64,000 bases of DNA from Verrucomicrobiia bacterium (GCA_947462875.1 CANHQJ010000008.1:1-64000), one strand, 5' to 3'; positions 55,101-64,000 are shown, counted from the stretch's first letter. The notes: generated by a model from the letters alone, not told the origin. Numbers and translations: made by a program.

Positions 55101-57626
55101 GTCGTCTCCGGGCTCAGTGGCTCGGGGAAATCGACGCTGGCGTTCGACATCCTGTTTGCCGAGGGACAACGCCGTTTCCTCGACTCGATGTCGGCCTACG
55201 CGCGGCAGTTTGCCGATCAGTTGGAGAAGCCGGATCTCGATCACCTCAGCGGACTGCCGCCCACGGTGGCGATCGAGCAACGCATTTCCCAGGGCGGGGG
55301 AAAATCGACCGTGGCCACGATCACGGAAGTCTGGAACTTCATCCGCCTGCTCTATGCCAAGCTCGGCACTCGCTATTGCTGCGGTCAGCCGGTGGAAAAA
55401 CAATCGCTCAGTGCGATGGAGCAGACGCTGCGGCGTCACTTGAAAAAGGGCCCCATCCGCTTGTTCGCGCCTTTGATCCGCGGGCGCAAGGGCTATCACA
55501 CCGAGGTCGCCACCTGGGCGCTGCAGCATGGTTACGAAACGCTACTGGTAGATAAGCAACTCATCGAGGCCGAGTCATTCCGACCGCTCGAACGCTTCAA
55601 GGAGCACGACATCGATGTGATGATCGCGCATTTCACGAGTGCGACCAAAACCATGGGCACGCAGCTCGAAGAGGCGCTGCGCATCGGCAAAGGCACGGTG
55701 CGACTGCTCACGAGTGGTAATACCTTTCAGGTATTGTCATCCCAGCAGGCCTGTGCCGTGTGCGGGACATCCTACGAGGAGCTGGATCCGCGCCATTTTT
55801 CCTTCAACTCACCGCACGGTTGGTGTCTCGAATGCCGCGGCTACGGGATGGTTCCGAAAAAACGACGCTATCTCGATGTTTCGCGTTTCGATTCCCTCCT
55901 CGCCGCCGAGGTCGATGAGGAGCGTTCGTTAGAGCGGATGGAGGCGGACGAGCTGATGACGTGCCCGGTGTGTGAAGGCGCGCGTTTGCACCGCGATTCC
56001 TCACGCGTGCAGGTGGCGGATGTGGAAATCGGTGCCTTGGCGCGACTTCCCATCACACATGCGGCACGACATTTTGAGCGCCTGAAATTTGGTGAGAACC
56101 GTCAGCAACTGATTGCCCGCGACATCATTCCGGAGATTCACCAGCGCCTGCAATTCTTGAGCAAGGTGGGGCTCGGCTACTTGCAGCTCGATCGCTCGGC
56201 ACGCACGCTCTCCGGCGGAGAAAGCCAGCGCATCCGCCTCGCGGCACAGCTCGGATCGAACCTGCGCGGGGTGCTTTATGTGCTCGATGAGCCGACCATA
56301 GGCCTGCATCCGCGCGACAACGCCGCGTTGTTGGAGACATTGATCGCGTTGCGCGATCGCGGCAATTCGCTGGTGGTGGTGGAGCATGATGAAGACACCA
56401 TCGCCGCCGCGGATTGGTTGATCGATCTCGGCCCGGCAGCGGGGCGATTGGGCGGGCAGGTGGTCTATGAAGGCAAGCCGCCGCGCCACGGCCGAGGCCC
56501 GCGCAAGCTCGCGGCGAACCAGCTTTCTCCCACACTGCGTGCCATGGCGATCGAGATGAAACATCCGCTGCGAGGAAGCCGTCGCGATGTTTCGGGCAAA
56601 CGCGAGTGGTTGCAGTTGTTAGGCTGCCATGCGAACAATTTGCAGAACATTGATGTGAAGATTCCGGTGGCTTGTCTGACGGTGCTGACGGGAGTTTCCG
56701 GTTCGGGCAAGTCGTCGTTCATGCACGGCTGCCTGGCACCCGCGGCGCGTGCGCAGGGGAAAAAATCAACCACGGCGATGATGTTCGGCAAGGCGAAGGG
56801 CTTCGAGGTGATCGAGTCGGTATTCGAGGTCGATCAGTCGCCCATCGGCAAAACATCGCGCTCCTGCCCCGCGACCTACGTGGGCATCTTCGATGAAATC
56901 CGCAAGGTCTTCGCACAGGTTCCCGAGGCGCGCGCGCGCGGCTTCGATGCCTCGCGTTTCTCGTTCAATACCGATGGCGGGCGCTGTGAGGAGTGCAAGG
57001 GAAATGGCCGGATCAAGCTGGAGATGGATTTTCTGCCGTCGGCATGGGTGCCTTGCGATGTGTGCCAGGGCAAGCGCTACAATGCGGCAACCTTGGACGT
57101 GCTCTATCGGGATTGCACCATCGCCGATGTGCTGGCGATGTCCATCGAGCAAGCCGCGCAGTTTTTCGAAGCGCACACGCGCCTCTCCGAACCACTCCGT
57201 TTGTTGAACGAGACGGGGCTGGGGTATCTGACCTTGGGGCAGGCATCGCCGACCCTATCGGGTGGTGAGGCGCAGCGCATCAAGCTGGTCAGTGAAATCT
57301 CCCGGGGACGATCGCTGCGCAAACGCATGGCGCAACTGAAACAAAGCAAGGGGAACCTGTATTTGATCGAGGAGCCGACGGTGGGCTTGCATCTGGAGGA
57401 CGTGCGGCGATTGATCGATGTGCTGCATCGCCTCGTCGATGAAGGGCACACGGTGGTGGTGATCGAGCACCACATGGCAGTGGCGGCGGAGGCAGACTGG
57501 GTGATCGACATCGGCCCCGAGGCCGGCGCGGCAGGCGGCACGGTGGTGGCGCAGGGTGCGCCGGAATCGGTGGCGAAGGTCAAAGAATCGCGCACGGCGG
57601 CATTCCTAGCGAAACAACTTGGCTGA
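52116..57626 (+). CDS. uvrA: double-length UvrA with four ATPase domains
   Basis: About 1836 aa (GTG start at 52116; an in-frame TTG at 51990 behind AAAGGAG would add 42 residues that look non-coding). It is two UvrA proteins in one chain. Walker A motifs (GPSGSGKSSL, GVSGSGKSTL, GLSGSGKSTL, GVSGSGKSSF) occur at about residues 42, 636, 998 and 1525, and the matching LSGGE signatures at about 487, 841, 1365 and 1714. Zinc-finger Cys pairs (CPKCRGFG, CDRCAGAG, CAVCGTSY, CEECKGNG) are present in both halves. UvrA finds DNA lesions for UvrBC excision. Such fused forms are known in a few phyla. The chain should act as a one-molecule analogue of a UvrA dimer. Confidence 0.9.
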   Translation: MAKQPGQQSEKEAVIRIRGARQHNLKGLDLSIAHGKLTVVTGPSGSGKSSLAFHTLYAEGQRRYVETFSPYVRQFFDRMDKPEVDEIDGILPAIAIEQKNHVRTTRSTVGTLTEINDYLKVYFGRASQGYDPQTGEEIKPDSPESALAWLLAERLNQNILLLFSARVPEGATPGDFFPLLVQQGFLRVVIYGAVYRTDEPQACPHATLPAQLWIVQDRLAVKTSQRARLLEALEAAAHHGRGSFAVCGTDAAAETLRQFTNDWINPATGFQLCEPSAGLFSFNSPRGACPKCRGFGRVIGIDLTKAVPDPSLSIREGAVKPFQGERGEECQRDLLRCCKAHGINVNTAWEDLTEDQREWVNYGEGGDPDDAWRDGRWYGIKGFFDWLETKAYKMHVRVFLSRYRSYTECPVCRGKRLRAEALCFRVKGKSLPEIWHMPVCDLVTWFGSLTTADSSLELVRTEIHSRLQYLVDVGLGYLTLDRQTRTLSGGEMERVNLTTCLGASLTNTLFVLDEPTVGLHARDIQQLVGVMHRLRDKGNTLVVVEHEEAVMVAADEIIDLGPAAGEQGGSLVYQGTAINPKQTTGTIPWLDGRKSIPLPKKRRKVGQKKLIIRGASRHNIRKLDVEIPLGIFVCLSGVSGSGKSTLAHDVLFANLARKLGQDPGDEREAATIHSLTGSQHVREVLLVDQSALARTPRSTPAVHCGAFDLIRQLLCETEQAKSAGLQPGYFSFNSGQGRCDRCAGAGYENVEMQFLSDIQVTCPDCSGRRYRPSALEFTLSEKSIADWLELTVTGAITTLAAMCEDDSKKIKRLAQKAIELLRPLERVGLGYLRLGQPLNTLSGGESQRLKLSSLLGTQTEGGRLLILDEPTTGLHFSDVATLLDVFQQLVDAGNSVLVIEHHLDVMAAADWVIDLGPGAGADGGKIIGAGTPEEIAKSGSETARYLKEKLSGKKAKAAKTTAPSVVKEPAQIALHGARHHNLKNISLTIPRDQFVVVSGLSGSGKSTLAFDILFAEGQRRFLDSMSAYARQFADQLEKPDLDHLSGLPPTVAIEQRISQGGGKSTVATITEVWNFIRLLYAKLGTRYCCGQPVEKQSLSAMEQTLRRHLKKGPIRLFAPLIRGRKGYHTEVATWALQHGYETLLVDKQLIEAESFRPLERFKEHDIDVMIAHFTSATKTMGTQLEEALRIGKGTVRLLTSGNTFQVLSSQQACAVCGTSYEELDPRHFSFNSPHGWCLECRGYGMVPKKRRYLDVSRFDSLLAAEVDEERSLERMEADELMTCPVCEGARLHRDSSRVQVADVEIGALARLPITHAARHFERLKFGENRQQLIARDIIPEIHQRLQFLSKVGLGYLQLDRSARTLSGGESQRIRLAAQLGSNLRGVLYVLDEPTIGLHPRDNAALLETLIALRDRGNSLVVVEHDEDTIAAADWLIDLGPAAGRLGGQVVYEGKPPRHGRGPRKLAANQLSPTLRAMAIEMKHPLRGSRRDVSGKREWLQLLGCHANNLQNIDVKIPVACLTVLTGVSGSGKSSFMHGCLAPAARAQGKKSTTAMMFGKAKGFEVIESVFEVDQSPIGKTSRSCPATYVGIFDEIRKVFAQVPEARARGFDASRFSFNTDGGRCEECKGNGRIKLEMDFLPSAWVPCDVCQGKRYNAATLDVLYRDCTIADVLAMSIEQAAQFFEAHTRLSEPLRLLNETGLGYLTLGQASPTLSGGEAQRIKLVSEISRGRSLRKRMAQLKQSKGNLYLIEEPTVGLHLEDVRRLIDVLHRLVDEGHTVVVIEHHMAVAAEADWVIDIGPEAGAAGGTVVAQGAPESVAKVKESRTAAFLAKQLG

Positions 57627-57670
57627 TTTTTCTCTCGTCGGAATGCGCCTGAACAACCTAGCCTGTCCCC

Positions 57671-58516
57671 GTGATTGTTGTCGCTGATACCGCCGCGTTG
57701 TTGGAAAAAATCGATGCCGTGCCGCGTCCGCTGTGCCTGGTGCCGACCATGGGCGCGCTGCACGAAGGGCACCTTTCTCTCATCCGCGCGGCGAGAGAAA
57801 ACGTAGGTGCGCAGGGCACGGTGGCGGTGTCGATTTTTGTCAACCCGATCCAGTTCGATCGCAAGGAGGACCTGGAGAAATACCCGCGTCCGCTCGAAAA
57901 AGACCTCGCCGCCTGTGAAGGAGCGGGCGCGGATCTGGTCTTCACGCCGGATGCCTCGCAGATGTATGCCGCGGATCACAGCATTGTGATTTCAGAGAAC
58001 CGCTTGTCGAACCACCTCTGCGGCGCTTCGCGGCCCGGGCATTTTTCCGGTGTCTGCACGGTGGTGATGAAACTGTTTCTGCTGTTCCGCGCGCAGTCGG
58101 CGGTGTTCGGCAAAAAGGATTTCCAACAACTGGCGATCATCCGCCGCATGGTGCGGGACTTGAACGTGCCGATCGACATCATCGGCCATGCCACCATCCG
58201 CGAGGCCGATGGCCTGGCGATGTCCTCACGCAACGTGCGCCTCAGCCCCGAACAGCGCGCCGATGCGCCGATCATCCGTCGCTCGCTCGTGGCGGCGCGT
58301 GACCTGCTGTCACTCGGCGAACGCCAGGCCGCACTCATCCTCGCCGCAGCGCGCTTTCATCTGGAGAAATCGCCGCTGCTGAAAATCGATTACCTTTCCT
58401 TAGTCGATGCCGAAACGCTGGAGCCAGTCGCCACCATTCGAAGACCCGCCATTTTAGCGCTGGCGTGTTTTTATGATAGCGTGCGTCTGATCGATCATGT
58501 CGAGCTGATGCCGTGA
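57671..58516 (+). CDS. panC: pantoate--beta-alanine ligase
   Basis: 281 aa. PTMGALHEGHLSLI (HIGH-type motif), FVNPIQFDRKEDLEKYPR, VFGKKDFQQLAIIRRMV and ADGLAMSSRN(VR)L are all signature segments of PanC. It makes pantothenate from pantoate and beta-alanine with ATP. GTG start at 57671. Its 3' end overlaps the end of the convergent membrane protein gene by 22 bp. Confidence 0.94.
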   Translation: MIVVADTAALLEKIDAVPRPLCLVPTMGALHEGHLSLIRAARENVGAQGTVAVSIFVNPIQFDRKEDLEKYPRPLEKDLAACEGAGADLVFTPDASQMYAADHSIVISENRLSNHLCGASRPGHFSGVCTVVMKLFLLFRAQSAVFGKKDFQQLAIIRRMVRDLNVPIDIIGHATIREADGLAMSSRNVRLSPEQRADAPIIRRSLVAARDLLSLGERQAALILAAARFHLEKSPLLKIDYLSLVDAETLEPVATIRRPAILALACFYDSVRLIDHVELMP

Positions 58517-59010
58517 TCGGGGTGGGGTGCGTTCTCGTTTTTGAAGAGTAGGAAGGCGAGGGCGGTGGTGAGGTAATTCGCAGCAATCAGGCGGAAATGA
58601 GTGAAATAGAGGTAGAGAAAAACTTCACCAGAGCAGAGGTATTTCACTGTTACTGCTAGGCCCAAAAGCATCAGCAGTGCTGCAATCCACCTCAGTGTGA
58701 CTGTCGCTTGCCAGAAACGCCAGCCGGGGATCAGTAACAGATTCATGAGGAGTAGCACGTGTAGCATCAAGAATGTAACACAAAAAGAATCTAGTGTGGG
58801 ATCTGTGGCAGTAAAGATGCTGGTAGCGATATCTTGCGTCACGAATGGCCATTCATGGAAAAAACATCCTTTTGGCTCAAACATTTTCTGATCATTCAAT
58901 GCGTAACCCGTTCTGAAATTCCAAGCGGCTAACAAGCAGAGAGAGAGAATACTCATCAGTATGGCCATCCGATTGCGTGTGCTGCGGGGGAACCATCCGT
59001 TCGTTTCCAT
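58495..59010 (-). CDS. small membrane protein, paralog 1
   Basis: 171 aa with about four hydrophobic segments (near residues 15-33, 75-95, 105-127 and 140-160). It shares with the next gene the N-terminal PRSTRNRMA and the C-terminal LLFKNENAPHPDH. The middle is much less similar. No known family is recognised. The gene is lower in GC than panC beside it. Confidence 0.6.
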   Translation of the reverse strand: METNGWFPRSTRNRMAILMSILSLCLLAAWNFRTGYALNDQKMFEPKGCFFHEWPFVTQDIATSIFTATDPTLDSFCVTFLMLHVLLLMNLLLIPGWRFWQATVTLRWIAALLMLLGLAVTVKYLCSGEVFLYLYFTHFRLIAANYLTTALAFLLFKNENAPHPDHGISST

Positions 59011-59035
59011 GCGGGCATGATTGCTGTAATCGGCA

Positions 59036-59572
59036 TCACGACAAGTCGATTTTTTTGCCAGATGTCACGAAGTGATCGGGCTGAGGTGCGTTCTCGTTTT
59101 TGAAGAGTAGCAGGGCGAGGGCGCTGAATAGGAAGTTGATTCCGATGCAAAACTCATGAAACAGGAAATAGGGAGAAAACATTCCGAACAGATAGAAGAA
59201 GACGATTCCAGCAAATCCGTTGAGCACGACTGTTGCTGACAGAACTCTCATCAGCCGAGATGATGAAAATATTTTCCAAAGCGGAGGCGTCAGAATTGCG
59301 ATCGGTGGTAATAGAAATAGATTGATCAAAAAGAGTAAGTTCAGCATCGATAGGTAGCTAACAGTCAGATGCCGGTGAAAATAGATGATTTCTCGCATCG
59401 CACTTGGCCAAAACACCACGACAGTAGCTTGCGGTTTTACTGCTACGGTTCCCGTATAAAATGCAGGGTAGGGGAAAAGATTCCAAATGATCATCAAAGC
59501 CAAAGAGGCATAAGCGAAGAGCATCGCGATCCGATTGCGCGTGCTGCGCGGATACCAGTAACGCCCATCCAT
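59036..59572 (-). CDS. small membrane protein, paralog 2
   Basis: 178 aa from MDGRYWYPRSTRNRIAM, with about four hydrophobic segments. It shares N-terminal PRSTRNRIA and C-terminal LLFKNENAPQPDH with the gene downstream on the same strand (58495-59010), 25 bp away, so they are a tandem duplication. The start at 59572 aligns with the start of the paralog. Function unknown. Confidence 0.6.
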   Translation of the reverse strand: MDGRYWYPRSTRNRIAMLFAYASLALMIIWNLFPYPAFYTGTVAVKPQATVVVFWPSAMREIIYFHRHLTVSYLSMLNLLFLINLFLLPPIAILTPPLWKIFSSSRLMRVLSATVVLNGFAGIVFFYLFGMFSPYFLFHEFCIGINFLFSALALLLFKNENAPQPDHFVTSGKKIDLS

Positions 59573-59672
59573 GCGCCGAGCATCGCCATTAACGCTGCGC
59601 CGACAAGTCCAAAGCAGAAGACTGGATCGTTTGTTGGGAGGCGGGAGCAGGGGATGATACATCCGCAGTTAC

Positions 59673-62600
59673 CTAGGGATTTTGCGTGGCTTTCGCTCTG
59701 GCATACAGTCGGCCGGGAACTGAGCCGCTGGCCGTGGCGGTGACCCTTACGATATCATTGGCTGGTGCGGTGGCATCGACCATGACAGTTGTTTGGAAAG
59801 TCACCGTTGTGCCGCTGGAGGTGGCTCCGGATGGGTGCCATTGCTGTAGATTGCTGGACCACTCGTAGGACAGTGCGAGGTCTGTGGATGGTGTGTTGGA
59901 TCGGCTGTGTTCAAATATCAACTGGCCTGGTGCAGCGGATACCTCGTTCAATCCTTGAGAGCCCACGCTCGGCGATGTGCCAAAAAGGTTTTCGATGCCA
60001 TTGGCGACCCCATCGCCATCGGGGTCTGCGCTAAGCGCGTTGAGGCTGTTCACCGGATAAAGCGCGATCCACGAAGCGTAGCTGTTGGATGCGGGGGCGG
60101 TTACCGTGAGTATGAAACTCTGGGAAACGACCTCGTTGAGCGCGTTGTAGCGCTCGATGGTCAAAGGGTAAGGACCTGCTGCCACATGGGCGGCGATTGT
60201 GCCGCTGATCAGGCCCGTGCCGGCAGACAAACTCAGGCCGTCGGGCACCTGTACACCTGCGGCCCATCGGAATAGGGAGGGATTGTTCAAAGTCCCTGAT
60301 CGCAGGGAGGTGACAAAAGTGAAATTGCCCGGGCTGTTTGCGTTAGCGGGTGTTACCCCCTCCAATGGTGCTTCATTGTCGGTGACCGTGACGCTGCTGC
60401 TCGCGGGGAGATAGCCTGCGGTCTCTGCGCTGATGGAAACATTGGCGACGCCGTCCACCAGGGCATCATCGATGGCCGTTAGCGAAAAACTCGCGGAAAC
60501 TTGTCCGGCCGGGATGGTGACTGTGCCCGGCACGGTCACATCGTTTGTGGACGAGGAGCTGAGAGTGATGGTGAGGTTGGTGGTGGGTGCGACCGCGACA
60601 CTCACGGTTCCCGTTGCAGCGGCGGCACCTGCGTTTTCCGCAAAGCTGGAGGGATTGATGATGAGCTGCAGCGAGGGTGCAACTGTTCCGCTGGCGAGCA
60701 GTTGCACGTTGTCGAGTGCCAGACCATCACGCGAGCCGCTGCCCGGCGAAGAGCTGGGCTGATAGAGCCAGCGCAGATAGACGGTTGAGCTCAGGTTGTT
60801 GAGCACGGCGGGCAGGGCGATGTTGGCAAAGGAAGTGACGGTGTTTTGCGCGATGGTGCCCGAGACATAAGTGGCATTTGGCACCGGGGTGAATCCGCTG
60901 GTGGGAGAGGTGGTGCTGTATTCCAAAATGAAATCGTGAGAGCGTCCTTGTTCACGGATTTTGACCACATCAAACGATATGGTGAGATTGCTCAAGGACG
61001 TGGTGTTGGCAATGGCCATGACCAGTGATCCCGTGTCAAAATTGCTGCCGGACCCAAGCAGGCCAAGTCTCGATCCATAGTTGTAGTTGCCGCCTATATC
61101 GGAGATACTGCTGCCGACTGCCATCAACGGATCTTCCGTCGTGCCGTTGTAGCATGTCCAGCCGTTCGGATACGCTGTGCCACTGGCACCTGGCGTAACG
61201 GAAAAATCCTGGCTGTAGGATCCGCTCGCGAGGGACACGGCGGGAGTGAGTGCGCGTCTGCTGCGCGCAACCGTGGATGAGGTGACAAGCCACTGGCTCG
61301 CATTCAATGATCCGGCATCATCACTGCCGAAGTAATAGGCGGATTTGCCGGTACCGACCGCTCCGACATTGGGCGGGGATGACGTTTCGTTCCCGTAACT
61401 CACGCGGCTGACGATGGCATCCGCGGCGTCTCGCAGGATTACGGCGTCTCCGCTGTTGCCCAACGCCGGCCAAACCGGAGTGCCGGAGAAAAAGGTGGTA
61501 TTGGCGCTGGAGAGAATCATTTTCCCGTCGCTGGGATCAGAGTCATCGGCTCCCAGCAGAGTGTCTTTGTCGGTGCCGTTGTAGATGACGATCAGGGTGC
61601 CCGCAGGAATGTTGTCCCATGCCGTTGTCGCCGCGAATCTCAGCCGTGAGGCAGAGTTGTCGGCCAGCGACCAGTTGCGGAAACTTCCTTGGACCAGCGT
61701 GAGAATTTCGACCCATTCCCCGGTTGCACTGCCCTGGCTGAATTCCTGGATCATGGCCGAACGTGAGAGTGCGGACCCGGTGCCGCGCAGGACGAGTCCG
61801 CTCTGGTATTGATAGCTTGTCCCGGCCGAGGCGGTCAGGACTGGACGCGCGAGCATTTGCACCGCCGCGGACAGGAACGGCTCACTTGTATTGGTGCCAT
61901 CCGATACCCTGACACGGCAACGCCAGAGCTTGCCCGCGCGACCGGGGTCGGTGCCTAACGAAACACCCTGCGCGAGCGGGGCATCTGTGAAAGCGGAGCC
62001 GTCGCTGGAGAACTGCCACTGGTATTGAATCGTTAGAGACTGGTTCTCCGGATCGCTGGCAGTGACACTCGAGACGCCCACGGTTTCGTCCGCATAGACG
62101 TTTCCGGAGGCTGAGAGAGTGAGGGCGGAAATGACAGGGGGTTGGTTGACGATCGATATGCCGACGGGTGCGGAATCATTGGACGCACCCTCGCTGTCCG
62201 TGGCACGCGCCACCAGCACCCGGTTGCCGACGGCGGGAGAAATGTTGAAGGTGTAGGGTGCCGTGGAATCCGTACCGATCGGCGAACCGTCGACCAGCAA
62301 AGACACCGAGTCAATGACGCCGGCAGTGCCGAGGCCGGTGAAATCCGAGGCGCTTACGGCAACAGGAATCGAGGAGTTGGGGGAGAATGTCTGACCATCC
62401 GTCGGTTGTGTGATGGCAACGGCGGGAGGCGGGTTGCTGGTGGCGGCCGCGGTGCCAAAAAGGGTCAGTTGTGCCGAGGTGAGACTGCCACCCGTGGTGT
62501 TGCCCGTGGTGCTGCGATCGGCGATGCGAAGCGTCCATGTTCCTGTGCTGTTCTCTCCCCAGTGACGCACCGAGCTGAAGGTCCAGTTGGCGTAATTGTC

Positions 62601-64000
62601 GTTGGAATCGCTGTGCACCGCTGTCAGTCGGCTCACCATTCCCGAGGGGGATGTCAGGGTGATTTCGAGGTTGCCGCGCGAGGTGTGGTTGATGTTGAGA
62701 CGCACGGTGACATGCTCCACGCGCACGGGATTGTCGGTGATGGAAAAGGTGTGCGTGATTCCTGTCGCGTTGTTTTCGGGAATGCCCAGTGGCAATCCGC
62801 CCGCGGTGGAGGCAATCGTGGTTTGCGCGGCAAGATTGGTCCACGTGGCGGCGAGATTCACGGCGGCATCGGCATCTATCAATCCGGCACCGAAGTTGTG
62901 ATTGAAACGAATCCCCGCTGCGTTGGTGACCCAGTCGGAATCCGTGGGCTGGAATTGGAAGGCGCTGCGAATCAAGATTTCCTGCACATCGCGCCAGCCG
63001 AGGTTGGGATTTTTTTCCAGCATCAAGGCCACGACGCCTGCCGCACTGGGGGTGGCGGATGAGGTTCCGCCGAAGTCATTCGCGTAATCGCCGCCGCTGG
63101 CCGAACTCGCCGTGTTGTAGCCATTGGTTCCCGTGCGATCCACCGTGGTGATGCCGAGGACTCCGCTCGACGGGGCACAGACAACAAGATTGCTGCCGGG
63201 TTCCGAATAATAGGCGCGATTTCCACTGGAATCTGTCGCGCCGATTGCGATCGTGTGGATGGAATTGGCGTAGCCATCGTAGTTCGAGTTATCTCCCACA
63301 TCTCCCCCGTTTCCAGCGGCCCAGAGAATGATAGTGCCTTTGTTTCCGCGGCCGGTTGTGGTGGCGTTCAGCAAGGCTTGCCGCGTCAGGGGGCCGGGTT
63401 CTTCGACTATGTTTCCCGTGTCGTTGGGGCCCCAGCTGTTGGATAAAATCGGAATCAAACCGGGCAGGTAGCTCATCGCTTCCGCCTCCTGCGCATCGGT
63501 GACCGAGGCCGCGATCAGGCGCATGCCGACAAGAGTGGCATCAGGAGCCGATCCCGAGACACCGAGGGAGTTGTTGCCTTTCGCCGCCGCATTGCCAGCG
63601 CATGCCGTGCCATGATCATCTCCGGTGCCGGGGTTGGGGTCGCTGTCATTGCCGTTCCAGTCTTTGTCGTTCACGGTATCCACGTTTGCCGTCAAGTCGG
63701 GATGCGCCGTTTGCAATCCATCGTCAACGATACCGATGCGAATCCCGGCGCCTTTGACACCACCGCTGGCTCCGAATTTCCATGCGGCCTCCATGTTCAT
63801 GTGTGTGCGCGGCACGGTCGCGTTTTTGTAGTGCCACTGATTGGTGATGAGAGGATCGTTGGGCATCGCGCGACGCGCTCTTTGGGAAGCCAGCAAGACA
63901 TCCGCGGTTTGCATGCCCTGTTGTTCGCGCATGTGTTTCATGATCTCAAGTGCGACAAATGGATCGGCAGCTTTGAGAATGACCCAGTTGGGCGCGTATG
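59673..64000 (-). CDS. subtilisin-like (S8, kexin type) multidomain secreted protease, 5' end beyond the window
   Basis: At least 1442 aa; the frame is open past the window edge (reading YAPNWVILKAADPFVAL before an internal Met), so the start and signal peptide are missing. Counting from the Met at 63941, the catalytic set is Asp73 (IGIVDDG), His110 (DDHGTACAG) and Ser294 (GGTSSATPSAAG), with oxyanion Asn211. A P-domain follows (about 385-505), then an Ig-like repeat (ITQPTDGQTF), a lamin-tail-like domain (MIQEFSQGSATGEWVEI), a Calx-beta-like domain (about 1160-1240) and a C-terminal cell-surface type region with the DPDGDGVANGIENLFG calcium motif. It probably digests extracellular protein or processes surface proteins. 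Confidence 0.87.
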   Translation of the reverse strand, partial: YAPNWVILKAADPFVALEIMKHMREQQGMQTADVLLASQRARRAMPNDPLITNQWHYKNATVPRTHMNMEAAWKFGASGGVKGAGIRIGIVDDGLQTAHPDLTANVDTVNDKDWNGNDSDPNPGTGDDHGTACAGNAAAKGNNSLGVSGSAPDATLVGMRLIAASVTDAQEAEAMSYLPGLIPILSNSWGPNDTGNIVEEPGPLTRQALLNATTTGRGNKGTIILWAAGNGGDVGDNSNYDGYANSIHTIAIGATDSSGNRAYYSEPGSNLVVCAPSSGVLGITTVDRTGTNGYNTASSASGGDYANDFGGTSSATPSAAGVVALMLEKNPNLGWRDVQEILIRSAFQFQPTDSDWVTNAAGIRFNHNFGAGLIDADAAVNLAATWTNLAAQTTIASTAGGLPLGIPENNATGITHTFSITDNPVRVEHVTVRLNINHTSRGNLEITLTSPSGMVSRLTAVHSDSNDNYANWTFSSVRHWGENSTGTWTLRIADRSTTGNTTGGSLTSAQLTLFGTAAATSNPPPAVAITQPTDGQTFSPNSSIPVAVSASDFTGLGTAGVIDSVSLLVDGSPIGTDSTAPYTFNISPAVGNRVLVARATDSEGASNDSAPVGISIVNQPPVISALTLSASGNVYADETVGVSSVTASDPENQSLTIQYQWQFSSDGSAFTDAPLAQGVSLGTDPGRAGKLWRCRVRVSDGTNTSEPFLSAAVQMLARPVLTASAGTSYQYQSGLVLRGTGSALSRSAMIQEFSQGSATGEWVEILTLVQGSFRNWSLADNSASRLRFAATTAWDNIPAGTLIVIYNGTDKDTLLGADDSDPSDGKMILSSANTTFFSGTPVWPALGNSGDAVILRDAADAIVSRVSYGNETSSPPNVGAVGTGKSAYYFGSDDAGSLNASQWLVTSSTVARSRRALTPAVSLASGSYSQDFSVTPGASGTAYPNGWTCYNGTTEDPLMAVGSSISDIGGNYNYGSRLGLLGSGSNFDTGSLVMAIANTTSLSNLTISFDVVKIREQGRSHDFILEYSTTSPTSGFTPVPNATYVSGTIAQNTVTSFANIALPAVLNNLSSTVYLRWLYQPSSSPGSGSRDGLALDNVQLLASGTVAPSLQLIINPSSFAENAGAAAATGTVSVAVAPTTNLTITLSSSSTNDVTVPGTVTIPAGQVSASFSLTAIDDALVDGVANVSISAETAGYLPASSSVTVTDNEAPLEGVTPANANSPGNFTFVTSLRSGTLNNPSLFRWAAGVQVPDGLSLSAGTGLISGTIAAHVAAGPYPLTIERYNALNEVVSQSFILTVTAPASNSYASWIALYPVNSLNALSADPDGDGVANGIENLFGTSPSVGSQGLNEVSAAPGQLIFEHSRSNTPSTDLALSYEWSSNLQQWHPSGATSSGTTVTFQTTVMVDATAPANDIVRVTATASGSVPGRLYARAKATQNP

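Overview
This window looks like a chromosomal segment of a Verrucomicrobia-type bacterium (PVC superphylum). That rests on content, not on a marker gene: a planctomycete-cytochrome/DUF1592 protein beside a DUF1800-DUF1501 pair, a TIGR03790-type protein, ThuA-like and GHL10 secreted proteins, a double-length four-ATPase UvrA, a Lys/Ala-rich extended Rho, many secreted proteins, high GC and weak Shine-Dalgarno use. Gene density is high and most of the window is ordinary housekeeping and secreted-protein DNA. No tRNA, rRNA or CRISPR array was seen.

Layout. 1-1065: 3' end of a group II intron (domains V and VI) inserted antisense into the end of a small membrane-protein gene, then a non-coding stretch with a hairpin and four 48-49 bp tandem repeats. 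1066-8775: sixA-fabG, a TPM-domain protein, a GHL10 hydrolase, a histone-deacetylase-family enzyme, and two CoA-transferase-family genes overlapping by 4 bp, one carrying a GNAT domain. 8940-10412: pyrF, then a 690-bp low-GC block with an ankyrin gene, bracketed by an exact 13-bp direct repeat. 10413-16162: C4 zinc-ribbon coiled-coil protein, zinc-ribbon membrane protein, long HPF, a perfect-palindrome terminator, ThuA-like protein, a RDASGRLTG repeat protein and an MBL hydrolase. 16159-22594: TIGR03790 protein, FGGY kinase, beta-hydroxyacid dehydrogenase, a DPBB-like secreted protein and hisS. 22637-28906: sucCD with a palindrome-rich promoter and a clear terminator, then the convergent glmM / LbH acetyltransferase / glmS cluster for UDP-GlcNAc precursors.

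29109-33799: Hsp33-like chaperone, GpgS-like glucosyltransferase, GNAT, a secreted protein, a SET-domain methyltransferase, an outer-membrane barrel and a short MGMT-family protein. 33835-41470: DUF1592, DUF1800 and DUF1501 proteins plus a small pseudopilin-like protein translationally coupled to the last. 41471-48399: a second copy of the two-hairpin repeat architecture, an SHD1 protein, glycogen synthase, a CBS/DRTGG DHH pyrophosphatase and ilvBN. 48400-58516: yebC, rho, a Tat-exported phosphoesterase, the 1.8-kaa UvrA and panC. 58495-64000: two tandem paralogous membrane proteins and a large subtilisin-like multidomain protease whose 5' end lies outside the window.

The signals that ordinary gene calling does not explain are the 13-bp bracketed ankyrin insertion with its two-box stem, the two-hairpin/12-nt-spacer repeat found at two distant sites, the intron-broken membrane gene, the CoA-transferase-GNAT fusion whose expected catalytic Glu appears to be Gly, and the twin membrane proteins conserved mainly at their two ends.
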